33,509 bases of DNA from Actinomycetes bacterium (GTDB taxonomy: Bacteria > Actinomycetota > Actinomycetes > Mycobacteriales > Pseudonocardiaceae). The number at the start of each line of letters is the position of its first letter. The first letter of the stretch is position 1. Location: contig JAJYTH010000034.1 of NCBI GenBank assembly GCA_021793175.1, positions 1 through 33,509 on the forward strand. The letters are read 5' to 3'. This document shows positions 7,449 through 15,136 of this stretch, in pieces. Made by a program: the position numbers and the translations under genes. The notes below the pieces were generated by a model, which worked only from the letters and a program-made list of their open reading frames with translations, was not told the DNA's origin and ran no database searches.

Positions 7449-9275
7449 GTGGGAAACCCTCGGACTCTCGACGTGCTCCGGCGCGTCTTCGGTTACGACA
7501 CGTTCCGTGACAACCAGCAGCAGATCGTCGACCACGTGACCGCCGGTGGCGACGCGCTCGTGCTCATGCCGACGGGCGGGGGGAAGTCGCTGTGCTACCA
7601 GATTCCCGCCCTGGTGCGCGACGGCGTCGGTGTGGTCGTCTCGCCGCTCATCGCTTTGATGCAGGACCAGGTGGAGGCGTTGCGCGCCGTGGGAGTGCGG
7701 GCGGGTTACCTCAACTCCACGCAGGACCCCGACGAGCGGCGCATGGTCGAGGCCGAGTTCCTCGCGGGTGAGCTCGACCTGCTCTACCTCGCGCCGGAAC
7801 GTCTGCGCTCCGAGGCCACGATGAGGCTGATCGAACGCGGCCCGGTGTCGGTGTTCGCCATCGACGAGGCGCACTGTGTGTCCCAGTGGGGTCATGACTT
7901 CCGGCCCGACTATCTGGAGCTGTCGAAGCTGTCCGAGTGCAGGCCGGACGTGCCGCGTGTGGCGTTGACCGCGACGGCGACCCCGGCCACGCGGGCCGAG
8001 ATCACCACGCGGCTGCGGTTGGAGGACGCGCGCGTGTTCGTGTCCAGCTTCGACCGGCCGAACATCCAGTACCGCATCGTGCCCAAAAAGGACCCGCGCA
8101 AGCAGCTTCTGGACTTTCTGCGCACCGAGCATCCGAACGAGGCGGGCATCGTGTACTGCCTCTCGCGCCGTTCTGTGGAGGAGACCGCCGAATTCCTGAA
8201 CCGTAACGGTATCGAGGCACTGCCCTACCACGCCGGGCTCGACGCGGCGACGCGTGCCCGGCACCAGGATCGGTTCCTGCGCGAGGAGGGGTCGGTGGTG
8301 GTGGCCACCATCGCGTTCGGAATGGGGATCGACAAGCCGGACGTGCGGTTCGTGGCTCACCTCGACCTGCCGAAGTCGGTCGAGGGCTACTACCAGGAGA
8401 CCGGGCGAGCGGGGCGGGACGGTCTGCCGTCCACGGCGTGGCTGGCGTACGGACTGTCGGACGTCGTCGCCCAGCGACGGTTGATCGACACCTCCGACGG
8501 CGACGCGGCTCATCGCAGGAAGTTGTCCTCACATCTGGACGCGATGCTGGCGCTGTGCGAGACGGTGGAGTGCCGCCGGGTCGGTCTGCTGGCGTACTTC
8601 GGGCAGGACTCGCGGCCTTGCGGCAACTGCGACACGTGTCTGTCGCCGCCCGAGTCGTGGGACGGCACCGTGGCCGCTCAGAAGCTGTTGTCCACCGTGG
8701 TGCGGCTGCGTCGGGAGCGCGGGCAGAAGTTCGGGGCGGGACAGGTCGTCGACATCCTGCGCGGCAAGCACACGCCCAAGGTCACGCAGCACCGGCACGA
8801 CGAGTTGTCGGTGTTCGGTGTCGGCTCCGATCTCAGCGAGGTCGAGTGGCGCGGAGTCGTCCGGCAGTTGCTCGCACAGGGACTGCTCGCCGTCGAAGGC
8901 GATTACGGCACGCTCGTCACCACGGAAGCTTCCGACGAGGTGCTGTACCGCGGTCGCACCGTCCGGATGCGACGCGATCCGGACAGGGTCGCCGTGCGGT
9001 CGTCGCGGGCCACGGCCAAGAGGTCCGCGGCAGCTGTGCCCGTGGAGTTGGACAGCGAGGCGGCCGCGTTGTTCGAGCAGTTGCGTGTGTGGCGGGCCAC
9101 GACCGCGAAGAGTCAGGGCGTTCCCGCCTACGTCGTCTTCCACGACGCGACGCTGCGACAGATCGCCGCACTGCGTCCGACCTGCCTCGATGAGCTGGGC
9201 ACCGTGAACGGTGTCGGGGAGAGCAAGCTGGCCAGATACGGCGACCAGGTACTCGAGATCATCACCGGAACATGA
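7449..9275 (+). CDS. recQ: ATP-dependent DNA helicase RecQ
   Basis: A 608-residue superfamily 2 helicase unwinding DNA 3'-to-5' in recombination and replication repair. Seen: motif 0 YDTFRDNQQ near 16-24, Walker A PTGGGKS at 41-47, the DEAH box followed by [13 protein letters not shown] at about 140-158 (the RecQ aromatic-rich loop), TATATP motif III at about 177-182, and helicase C motifs including [10 protein letters not shown]. The RecQ zinc module has a Cys near 375 and CGNCDTC near 391-398. A winged helix and a C-terminal HRDC domain (about 535-605) complete the classic full-length layout. It starts at a GTG that appears leaderless. Confidence 0.93.
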   Translation: MGNPRTLDVLRRVFGYDTFRDNQQQIVDHVTAGGDALVLMPTGGGKSLCYQIPALVRDGVGVVVSPLIALMQDQVEALRAVGVRAGYLNSTQDPDERRMVEAEFLAGELDLLYLAPERLRSEATMRLIERGPVSVFAIDEAHCVSQWGHDFRPDYLELSKLSECRPDVPRVALTATATPATRAEITTRLRLEDARVFVSSFDRPNIQYRIVPKKDPRKQLLDFLRTEHPNEAGIVYCLSRRSVEETAEFLNRNGIEALPYHAGLDAATRARHQDRFLREEGSVVVATIAFGMGIDKPDVRFVAHLDLPKSVEGYYQETGRAGRDGLPSTAWLAYGLSDVVAQRRLIDTSDGDAAHRRKLSSHLDAMLALCETVECRRVGLLAYFGQDSRPCGNCDTCLSPPESWDGTVAAQKLLSTVVRLRRERGQKFGAGQVVDILRGKHTPKVTQHRHDELSVFGVGSDLSEVEWRGVVRQLLAQGLLAVEGDYGTLVTTEASDEVLYRGRTVRMRRDPDRVAVRSSRATAKRSAAAVPVELDSEAAALFEQLRVWRATTAKSQGVPAYVVFHDATLRQIAALRPTCLDELGTVNGVGESKLARYGDQVLEIITGT

Positions 9276-9623
9276 ATTCTTTTCAGCAAGTTCCGGGCCA
9301 AGATTCATCCTATCGGGTCATTTGAGAAATCCCGAGCCAATACGCCCCGTGCTTTACTCATCACACAGACGGGTAGCACTCACTCCACAATCGGGCTCCC
9401 GGTTACTCTGGGCGATCTCGAAGATTCCGAATATCCACTGGTCAACGACGTTTAACCCTTTTCTCCACCATTAACAGTGACCCACATCACCGCATGATCG
9501 GGTGAGTTCACTTAGCTTTATTTTGCCGTGTGTAAAGGTCGACTTTCTTGTAGCTTCATGAACGGTTGCGGTGAATTCCCTACCGCAGCAGAACGTCACT
9601 CGAGTCGATAGGAATGGGATAAG
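9276..9623. other. AT-richer intergenic region before a small secreted protein gene
   Basis: This 348-base stretch is clearly less GC-rich than its surroundings, with runs such as TTTAACCCTTTTCTCCACCA and CTTAGCTTTATTTTGCC. It holds a Crp-like box (9477-9490) and a near-palindrome around AAAGGTCGACTTT (9534-9546). No ORF is convincing. It looks like an extended control region for the gene at 9624, plus the recQ 3' end. Confidence 0.45.
9477..9490. promoter_or_regulatory. Crp-like box GTGA-N6-TCAC
   Basis: GTGACCCACATCAC fits the core of the cAMP-receptor-protein operator (GTGA-N6-TCAC) used by actinobacterial Crp/GlxR proteins. It lies about 134 bases before the GTG of the small secreted protein. 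Flanks are A and C rather than T and A, so the match is to the core only. Confidence 0.45.
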
Positions 9624-9917
9624 GTGTTCAAGAAGAGTGCAATTGTCGCCTCTGCCGCGGCCGGACTGCTGATGATCGGCTCGCCCGCTTTCGCGACCCC
9701 GGACGAGGTCGAGGACAACACCGGCCAGGTGGGCCTGGTCAACGTCGACGACGTCCTCAACGAGAACAACATCGGTGTCTGCGACAACAACATCAACGTG
9801 CTCGGCGTGCAGGTGACCGACGTCCTGAACGGGCTCGGCCTGTCGCTGCTCTCGCCCGCCGGGGAGACCGAGGGCACCTCCGTCAACTCCTGCATCACCG
9901 AAGCCGAGAACAACTGA
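9624..9917 (+). CDS. Small secreted protein with a Cys pair, chaplin/rodlin-like
   Basis: A 97-residue precursor: signal peptide at about 1-24 ending AFA-T, then a roughly 73-residue acidic mature protein rich in Asn, Val, Leu and Gly. It contains two cysteines (C53, C90). The segment GVCDNNINVLGVQV around C53 resembles the chaplin core, which has an Asn-rich, Val/Leu-rich beta-forming segment around a Cys pair, but the chaplin consensus is not matched throughout. The start GTG follows AGGAATGGGATAAG. It has a large AT-rich control region with a Crp-like box and is closed by a strong terminator, so it is a separate and probably highly expressed transcript. A surface-coat role in aerial growth is inference. 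Confidence 0.65.
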   Translation: MFKKSAIVASAAAGLLMIGSPAFATPDEVEDNTGQVGLVNVDDVLNENNIGVCDNNINVLGVQVTDVLNGLGLSLLSPAGETEGTSVNSCITEAENN

Positions 9918-9933
9918 GCCTCGTTCTCCAGCT

Positions 9934-9965
9934 ACGGGTGGGAGACCAACTGGTCTCCCACCCGT
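9934..9965 (+). terminator. Strong hairpin terminator after the secreted protein gene
   Basis: ACGGGTGGGAGACC (9934-9947) pairs perfectly with GGTCTCCCACCCGT (9952-9965) over 14 bp around an AACT loop, followed by TTCAT. It begins 17 bases after the stop codon. Confidence 0.9.
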
Positions 9966-10623
9966 TTCATGTTCAGCACCGGTCCGCCATGGCGACCGTC
10001 GCGGCCCACTGGACCCGGGAACGCGGCGGCACCCGGCGGTCACGGTGATCCAGGAAGCCGAATCGGGCTTTCCGGCAGTGCCCGTGAGTAACAACCGTCG
10101 AAGACCGGCTCGGAAAGCCAGGACTTCACGAAACGAATCGACCTACGACGTGAGCGGTGTCGAGCGAGCCCCGGGCCGGCACAGCCGGTTGCGGACACGG
10201 CATCGGCCTCGTCCCGCACCACTACCCGCCACCACCGCCACCTTCACCGCCTCCACCGAACTCCTCGGCACCGGTTTCGTCCCCGATGGCTTCCCGAAGA
10301 GCGCCGACTAAGGATTCTGCGGCGCATTCCGAATTCGAGAGACCAAGCACCCGAGGCCGGAATTCGAACCTTATTTCCAGTTTTTCACGACATTTCTTCG
10401 ACGTCCCGGCGACGGCGAACACCCGCCCGAGTCGGGTTGCGCGCCGGCCGGGTTCGTGCTGATGTATCAGGTTCGGCGCTTACCCGCCACCCGCCACCCG
10501 CATGGCCCAGTCCCAGGCCACACGGCCCGTGTCACCCAACTCCACGTACGTCCAGCGGCTCGGTGAACAGGCTCTCGACACGACCTCGACACGACCTCGA
10601 ATCCCCCACACCACTTCAGTGCG
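9966..10623. other. Long gene-poor stretch
   Basis: About 660 bases without a convincing gene. Short open frames here have Arg/Pro/Thr-rich, non-globular translations and no ribosome-binding sites. It contains GGGCTTTCCG near 10063 mirrored by CGGAAAGCC near 10111, a CCACC/CCGCC-rich simple-sequence stretch at about 10217-10260, and an AT-richer patch at about 10310-10400. It may be an old degraded locus; I cannot assign it. Confidence 0.35.
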
Positions 10624-11307
10624 CTAGCGCGGCGATACCGACAGTGCCTGCGCGATCTCTCTGCCCAGAGCGTGAGTGGCGGCGTGGGGCGGCTGGCCGA
10701 CCTGGACGACGATCGACCCGCCGAACGGCTGCCGCTCGACCACCTCGATGCGCTTGCCCAGCCCGATGGAACGTTCGGCGAGGTAACGCAGCAGTTCGGG
10801 ATCGGTGTCCCACACCCGCACGATCTCGCCCACGGTTCCAGCCGGCAGTTCCTCCAGCAGCTTGGTGGACACCTCCTCCACCGAACCATCCACGGCCGGG
10901 ATCGGATCACCGTGCGGGTCGCGCACCGGGTTGCCGAGCTTTGTGGCGATGCGTTCGATCAGCAAGTCGGACACCACGTGTTCGAGCAAGTCCGCCTCGG
11001 CGTGCACCTCGTCCCAGGTGTAGCCGAGCTCGGACACCAGGAACGACTCGATGAGCCGGTGTCTACGCAGCACCGACCGGGCGAGCAACCGTCCCTCGGG
11101 GGTGAGCCCGATACCGCGGTACGGCACGTGTTCGACCAGACCCTGCTGAGCCAGCTTGGTCACCATCCCCGACGCTGAAGAGGGGCTCACCTCCATGCGC
11201 GTGGCCAGGGCCGTGTTCGTGACGGCCTCGCCACGCTCTTCCAGGCCGTAGATCGCCCGCACATAGTCCTCGATCGAGGCCGACCGACGGTTCGAGCCAG
11301 CAACCAT
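10624..11307 (-). CDS. DtxR-family metalloregulator, MntR-like
   Basis: A 227-residue metal-dependent repressor with a winged helix at about 10-75, a dimerisation/metal domain at about 76-150 and a C-terminal FeoA/SH3-like domain at about 160-225. The residue equivalent to Met10 of iron-type DtxR/IdeR is Asp14 (SIEDYVRAIY), and the one equivalent to Cys102 is Asp106 (EVHAEADLLEH, with E109 and H110 kept). Acidic residues at these places are the pattern of manganese-type MntR proteins rather than iron-type IdeR. Position 17 is Arg where B. subtilis MntR has Glu11, so the site is not identical. It follows the GNAT gene by 21 bases on the same strand, probably as an operon. Mn2+ specificity is inferred from residue alignment by eye. 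Confidence 0.85.
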   Translation of the reverse strand: MVAGSNRRSASIEDYVRAIYGLEERGEAVTNTALATRMEVSPSSASGMVTKLAQQGLVEHVPYRGIGLTPEGRLLARSVLRRHRLIESFLVSELGYTWDEVHAEADLLEHVVSDLLIERIATKLGNPVRDPHGDPIPAVDGSVEEVSTKLLEELPAGTVGEIVRVWDTDPELLRYLAERSIGLGKRIEVVERQPFGGSIVVQVGQPPHAATHALGREIAQALSVSPR

Positions 11308-11328
11308 ACTTCCTACGATACGTACTGT

Positions 11329-11760
11329 TCAGCCACGCCAGCGATAGCGCACCCATCCCGGCACGGGCTCGGCGCCCAGCTCTGCGTAGAACGCGGCGGC
11401 CTTCTCGTTGCCCTCCTGCATGTCCCACTCGACGCGGCCGCTCGTGCGGGCCTTGAGTTCGTACAGCAGTTTCCTGCCAAGGCCGTGCCGCCGATAGGCG
11501 GGGCGTACGAACAGGTCGTCGAGCCAGATGCCGGGCTTGGCCTCCCAGGTCGAGAAGGTCCACGAACAGAACGCCATACCCGCCGTCTCGCCGTCGGCCT
11601 CGGCGATCAGCACCCACGCCTTCGGATCGGGTCCGAACAGGTACCGCCGCATCTCCTCGCGGTCGAGGGCCAGCTCGTCGTTGCCCTCGTACCGGGCGTG
11701 TTCCTCGATCATCGCGCAGATGTCGTCGATGTCGCTTTCCACAGCATCGCGTACTGGCAT
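11329..11760 (-). CDS. GNAT-family N-acetyltransferase
   Basis: A 143-residue acetyltransferase moving acetyl from acetyl-CoA to an amine. The GNAT core is visible: the beta strands before LDDLFVRPAYRRHGLGRKLL (about residues 81-100), in which RRHGLG is the pyrophosphate-binding R/Q-x-x-G-x-G/A loop, and the C-terminal EGNEKAAAFYAELGAEP motif. The ATG at 11760 is chosen because the protein then begins MPVRDAVESDID, typical of GNATs; longer frames upstream run into the opposite gene's promoter. It is first of a pair with the MntR-like gene. The acceptor substrate is unknown. Confidence 0.82.
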   Translation of the reverse strand: MPVRDAVESDIDDICAMIEEHARYEGNDELALDREEMRRYLFGPDPKAWVLIAEADGETAGMAFCSWTFSTWEAKPGIWLDDLFVRPAYRRHGLGRKLLYELKARTSGRVEWDMQEGNEKAAAFYAELGAEPVPGWVRYRWRG

Positions 11761-11795
11761 GACGCCAAACCCTATCGATCGGTCGATCGGATCGC

Positions 11796-11801
11796 TAGGC
11801 T
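11796..11801 (+). promoter_or_regulatory. -10 box TAGGCT before the enoyl-CoA hydratase gene
   Basis: TAGGCT lies 8 bases before the ATG at 11810 and no Shine-Dalgarno is seen, suggesting a leaderless message. Just upstream is a CGATCGGTCGATCGGATCG stretch (11776-11794) with overlapping half-sites that could be an operator for the TetR protein encoded in the same unit. Confidence 0.4.
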
Positions 11802-11809
11802 GCACGGAC

Positions 11810-12565
11810 ATGCGAGACAACGCTGAGACCGTGGCCCTGGAGATCACCGACCGCGTGGCGACCGTGTGGCTGAACCGACCGCACCGACTGAACGCGGTGA
11901 CTCCGGAACTCGTCGAGGATCTGATCGCCGTGCTGAACCGGGTCGGTGCCGACACGGACATCGGCGCGGTCGTGCTGGCCGGGCGCGGCCGGGCGTTCTG
12001 CGCGGGCCACGATCTCAAACAGCCTCCGCCCCAGCAGGAGTCCCGCAGGCGACTGGAGCGGCTGCAGGACGTCACCCGGGCCCTGCGGGGGCTGCCGCAG
12101 CCCGTCGTGGCCGCCGTGCACGGCTACGCGATCGGCGCAGGCGCGGAGTTCGCCCTGGGCTGCGACCTCGTCGTCGCGGCGGACGACGCCGTGTTCACCT
12201 TCCCCGAGGTGGGACTGGGGTTGAGCGTCACGAACGCGGCCTCGCGGTTGCTGCCGCTGTTGGTTGGCCCGCTCAAGGCCAAGGAGCTCGTGCTGCTGGG
12301 TGAACGGGTCGACGCGGAGTCGGCCCACGCGCTGGGACTGGTCAACACCGTGGTCGCGGTCGACGAGCTCGCCGAGCACGCGCACCGGACGGCGCGCACG
12401 CTCGCCGACAAGCCCGCCTCGGCGGTCGCGTTGGCCAAGCGGGCGCTGGACCAGGGCGTCGAAAGCGCCTTGGAGACCGTTCTGGAGCTGGAGGTCAGCC
12501 ACGCGATGATCACCGAGTACTCGCCCGAGGTAGCCCGGTCGAAGGAGGAGTTCGATGAGCGCTGA
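11810..12565 (+). CDS. Enoyl-CoA hydratase/isomerase family protein
   Basis: A 251-residue crotonase-fold enzyme, probably hydrating 2-enoyl-CoA in beta-oxidation of a fatty, branched or cyclic acid. Seen: the oxyanion-hole segment GRAFCAGHDL near residues 61-70, GAGAEFALGCDLVVA with E113, and FPEVGLGLS with E133. The two glutamates are 20 residues apart, as are the catalytic pair (E144/E164) of rat enoyl-CoA hydratase, which supports true hydratase activity. The ATG at 11810 is preferred: the frame stays open further upstream, but there it overlaps the divergent GNAT gene. It overlaps the next gene by 11 bases and opens a tightly packed four-gene unit. Confidence 0.87.
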   Translation: MRDNAETVALEITDRVATVWLNRPHRLNAVTPELVEDLIAVLNRVGADTDIGAVVLAGRGRAFCAGHDLKQPPPQQESRRRLERLQDVTRALRGLPQPVVAAVHGYAIGAGAEFALGCDLVVAADDAVFTFPEVGLGLSVTNAASRLLPLLVGPLKAKELVLLGERVDAESAHALGLVNTVVAVDELAEHAHRTARTLADKPASAVALAKRALDQGVESALETVLELEVSHAMITEYSPEVARSKEEFDER

Positions 12566-14084
12566 CGACCTCGTGGGGCTGCTGCGCCACGCAGCCGCCA
12601 CCTGGCCCGACAAGACCGCCTGGGTCTTCGACGCGACGGGTGATCGGCTGACCTTCGCCGAGCTCGCCGACCGGGTCGAGTCGGTGGCGGGGTCGCTGCA
12701 CGAGCTCGGGGTGCGTCGCGGTGACCGGGTCGCCGTGATGTTGGAGAACCGGCCCGAGTTCCCACTGCTGTGGCTGGCGCTGGCCCGACTGGGCGCCGTG
12801 CTGGTGCCCGTGAACACCAACTACCGCGAGCTGGACGGCGAACACGTGCTCGCGCACTCCGGAGCCCGATTCGCCGTCGCGGGCGAGCGGTTCACAGGGC
12901 TGCTCACCACCATCGCCCCGAGGACATCGGTGGAGCGGGTGCTGACCTTCGACGAGCTCCCTCCGAGCGGCGAGCCGCCCGCGTACGAGGCCGCTGCCGA
13001 ACTCCCCACCAACATCCAGTACACCTCCGGCACCACCGGCGCGCCGAAGGGCTGTGTGCTGCCCCACCGGTACTGGACGACACTGGCCGGTGGGCTGGTC
13101 TCGGACTTCCCGAACATCAGCGCCGACGACACGATACTGACCGCCCAACCCTTCCACTACATAGATCCTCAGTGGAATGTCGCTTTAGGACTGGCGTCCG
13201 GTGCCACACTCGTGGTGCTCGACCGTTTCCACCCTTCGACGTTCTGGGAGAAAGTACGCGAACACGGCGTCACGTGGTTCTACTGCCTCGGGCTCATGCC
13301 CACCCTGCTGCTGCGCATGCCGCCGACCGAGGACGACCGCGACCATCGGGTGCGGGCGATCAGCGCGTCCGCCATTCCCAAGGAACTGCACGCCGAACTC
13401 GAACAACGCTGGGGGGTGCCGTGGTTCGAAGCGTTCGGCATGACCGAGACCGGCGGCGACATCCGCATGTACCCCGCCGACCACGACGAGCACGTCGGCA
13501 CGGGTTGTCTCGGCAGACCCGCGCCGGGGCGTGAGGTGATGATCGCCGACGAACACGGCCGTCTCGTGCCCCGTGGCGAGGAGGGTGAGCTGCTCATCCG
13601 AGGCGTCGGGCTGATGCACGGCTACCACGACGACCCCGAGGCCACGGCGCGGGCGTTCCGGGGCGGCTGGTTCCGCACGGGCGACGTGGCCCGCATGGAT
13701 GCCGCCGGGCGCGTGTTCTACGTCGGCCGCACCAAGGACATGATCCGCCGCAGCGGCGAGAACATCGTCGCCGACGAGGTGGAGCGCGCACTGCAACAGC
13801 ACCCCGCGGTGCGCACGGCCGCCGTACTCGGCGTGCCCGACGAACTCCGCGGCGAAGAGGTGAAGGCATTCATCGTGCTCGCCGACGGACAGCAAGCCAC
13901 ACCGGACGAGCTGGCCGAGTTCTGCGGCACCAAACTCGCCTACTTCAAGGTGCCGCGTTACTGGACGTTCGTGGACTCGCTGCCGATGACGGCTTCCGAG
14001 CGGATCGCCAAGGGCGAGCTCCGCAAGGCGGGTGCGGCCACCCCCGAGGACTCCTACGACCGGGTGGAGCGGCAGTGGCGTTAG
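12555..14084 (+). CDS. Acyl-CoA synthetase (AMP-dependent ligase)
   Basis: A 509-residue ANL-superfamily ligase that activates a carboxylic acid through an acyl-AMP to the CoA thioester. Motifs: the P-loop-like YTSGTTGAPKG at about 155-165, GMTETGG (A5) near 296-302, GWFRTGDVARMD at about 372-383, GRTKDMIRRSGENI at about 390-403, and the C-terminal catalytic lysine K486 in ERIAKGELRK. The organisation resembles CaiC/cyclohexanecarboxylate-CoA ligase-like enzymes, but the substrate cannot be fixed. It overlaps both neighbours, so hydratase, ligase and regulator are probably translated together in one catabolic route. Confidence 0.87.
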   Translation: MSADDLVGLLRHAAATWPDKTAWVFDATGDRLTFAELADRVESVAGSLHELGVRRGDRVAVMLENRPEFPLLWLALARLGAVLVPVNTNYRELDGEHVLAHSGARFAVAGERFTGLLTTIAPRTSVERVLTFDELPPSGEPPAYEAAAELPTNIQYTSGTTGAPKGCVLPHRYWTTLAGGLVSDFPNISADDTILTAQPFHYIDPQWNVALGLASGATLVVLDRFHPSTFWEKVREHGVTWFYCLGLMPTLLLRMPPTEDDRDHRVRAISASAIPKELHAELEQRWGVPWFEAFGMTETGGDIRMYPADHDEHVGTGCLGRPAPGREVMIADEHGRLVPRGEEGELLIRGVGLMHGYHDDPEATARAFRGGWFRTGDVARMDAAGRVFYVGRTKDMIRRSGENIVADEVERALQQHPAVRTAAVLGVPDELRGEEVKAFIVLADGQQATPDELAEFCGTKLAYFKVPRYWTFVDSLPMTASERIAKGELRKAGAATPEDSYDRVERQWR

Positions 14085-14683
14085 ACACGCGCGAACGTGT
14101 CCGCAGAGCGGCCGTGAAGCTGTTCGCCGCCAAGGGATTCCACGGCACCGGGATCCGCGAGCTCGCACAGGAGTCGCGGCTGTCGACGGCGAGTCTCTAC
14201 CACTACATGGGCTCCAAGGAGGATCTGCTCGCCGACATCATGCGCACGTGTCTGCGGACACTGCTCGACTCGGCCGCGGCCGCCGTCGAAGGTGTCACCG
14301 ACCCGGCACGACGGCTCACTACTTTGGTGAAACTGCACGTCAAAACCCATGCGCGGATGCCGAAGGAGACGTGGATCGTCGACAACGAGATCCACGTCCT
14401 CACCCCGGCGATGCGACGCTCGGTGGTCTCGCTGCGGGACGAGTACGAACGGCTGTGGGACGACGCCGTATCCGCCGGAGTGGCCCGCGGTGTGTTCGAC
14501 ACAGCACACCCCGGAGTCACCCGCATCGCTTTGCTGGAGATGTGTAACGGGGTGGCCCGGTGGTACTCGCCACGCGGTTCGCTGTCCCTCGACGACCTGG
14601 CCGAGCACTACGCCGACATGGCCCTACGTGCCCTCGGAGCTTGCCCATGCGGCTCCGCTGAGGGACAGTCGAGGGGTGAGTGA
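14075..14683 (+). CDS. TetR-family regulator, KstR2-like C-terminal domain
   Basis: A 202-residue repressor. The helix-turn-helix lies at about 25-48 (GIRELAQESRLSTASLYHYM), with the TetR hallmark LYHY. The ligand domain contains DNEIHVLTPAMRR and YADMALRAL, the pattern of the TetR_C subfamily found in KstR2-type sensors of CoA thioesters. It starts with GTG inside the last codons of the ligase gene (10-base overlap) and ends inside the next gene. As the third gene of an acyl-CoA unit it most likely represses that unit and is released by an acyl-CoA product; this is inferred from position and family. Confidence 0.85.
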   Translation: MALDTRERVRRAAVKLFAAKGFHGTGIRELAQESRLSTASLYHYMGSKEDLLADIMRTCLRTLLDSAAAAVEGVTDPARRLTTLVKLHVKTHARMPKETWIVDNEIHVLTPAMRRSVVSLRDEYERLWDDAVSAGVARGVFDTAHPGVTRIALLEMCNGVARWYSPRGSLSLDDLAEHYADMALRALGACPCGSAEGQSRGE

Positions 14684-15011
14684 GGAAACCATTCAGCTGG
14701 AACTCAACGACGCCGGCGTCTCGCCGAAGCTTCCGACGCCGTCGCACCCGCGCGATCAGATCCAGGATGTGCCGTACCGCCCGGTGGAGTTCCGCGACGA
14801 CGACCTCCCAGCAGCGTTGGAACGCTGCGCCGGGTGGCTCCGGCAGACTCAGCAGTGGCTCGGTGAACCCGTGGACGTGCTCGCCGTCCACCTCGACTAC
14901 GACGACCGAGACGGTCACCCGTACTACGACCTGAAGTTGCTGTGCAACGAGGAGGACCTCGCCGGTGTTCCGGTGGCCCTCCGCGAACACGGCCGTCAGG
15001 CGACCGCGTAG
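14676..15011 (+). CDS. Conserved-looking 111-residue protein of unknown function
   Basis: The GTG at 14676 is preceded by GAGG and overlaps the end of the TetR gene by 8 bases. The product is acidic, without signal peptide or membrane segment, and carries several Trp and Tyr residues (CAGWLRQTQQWLG, HLDYDDRDGHPYYDLKLL), suggesting a small folded alpha/beta protein. I do not recognise the family. Codon use is like its neighbours and the translational coupling suggests a role with the acyl-CoA enzymes or the TetR regulator, but no function can be assigned. Confidence 0.6.
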   Translation: MSEETIQLELNDAGVSPKLPTPSHPRDQIQDVPYRPVEFRDDDLPAALERCAGWLRQTQQWLGEPVDVLAVHLDYDDRDGHPYYDLKLLCNEEDLAGVPVALREHGRQATA

Positions 15012-15038
15012 CGTCCGAGCCGCCGCTTACGAGAAGAG

Positions 15039-15074
15039 AAACACAAAAAACACGAAGAACACGAAAAACACTGT
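15039..15074. repeat. Four tandem 9-bp A-rich units
   Basis: Units AAACACAAA (15039), AAACACGAA (15048), GAACACGAA (15057) and AAACACTGT (15066) follow each other without gaps. On the minus strand they are U-rich (TTCGTGTTT) and lie just past the hairpin that ends the acyl-CoA dehydrogenase gene. This is a striking AT-rich patch in GC-rich DNA. Confidence 0.7.
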
Positions 15075-15081
15075 GGATACA

Positions 15082-15114
15082 GCCGTGGGGCGGGGCGCGT
15101 CCCCGCCCCACGGC
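15082..15114 (-). terminator. GC-rich terminator of the acyl-CoA dehydrogenase gene
   Basis: GCCGTGGGGCGGGG (15082-15095) pairs perfectly with CCCCGCCCCACGGC (15101-15114), a 14-bp stem with a CGCGT loop. It lies 23 bases past the dehydrogenase stop codon. In the minus-strand RNA it is followed within about 8-10 bases by the U-rich repeats, so it favours minus-strand termination but may also stop the plus-strand acyl-CoA operon. Confidence 0.85.
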
Positions 15115-15136
15115 GGGCCCGAAACCGAACAGCGCG

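Noticed and set aside
10190..10199. Further copies of TGCGGACACG at 10190 and 30442, and its complement at 14096
   Set aside because: Single dispersed copies of a 10-mer built of common GC-rich words are plausible by chance; only the spaced array at 2481-2532 stands out.
10335..10375. tRNA-like TTCGAA motif on the minus strand
   Set aside because: The bases around it cannot form a T-stem, and no acceptor or anticodon stem can be drawn.
10045..10462. Short open frames in the gap between the secreted protein and the MntR-like gene
   Set aside because: Their translations are Arg/Pro/Thr-rich and repetitive, there are no ribosome-binding sites, and part is simple CCACC-type sequence.
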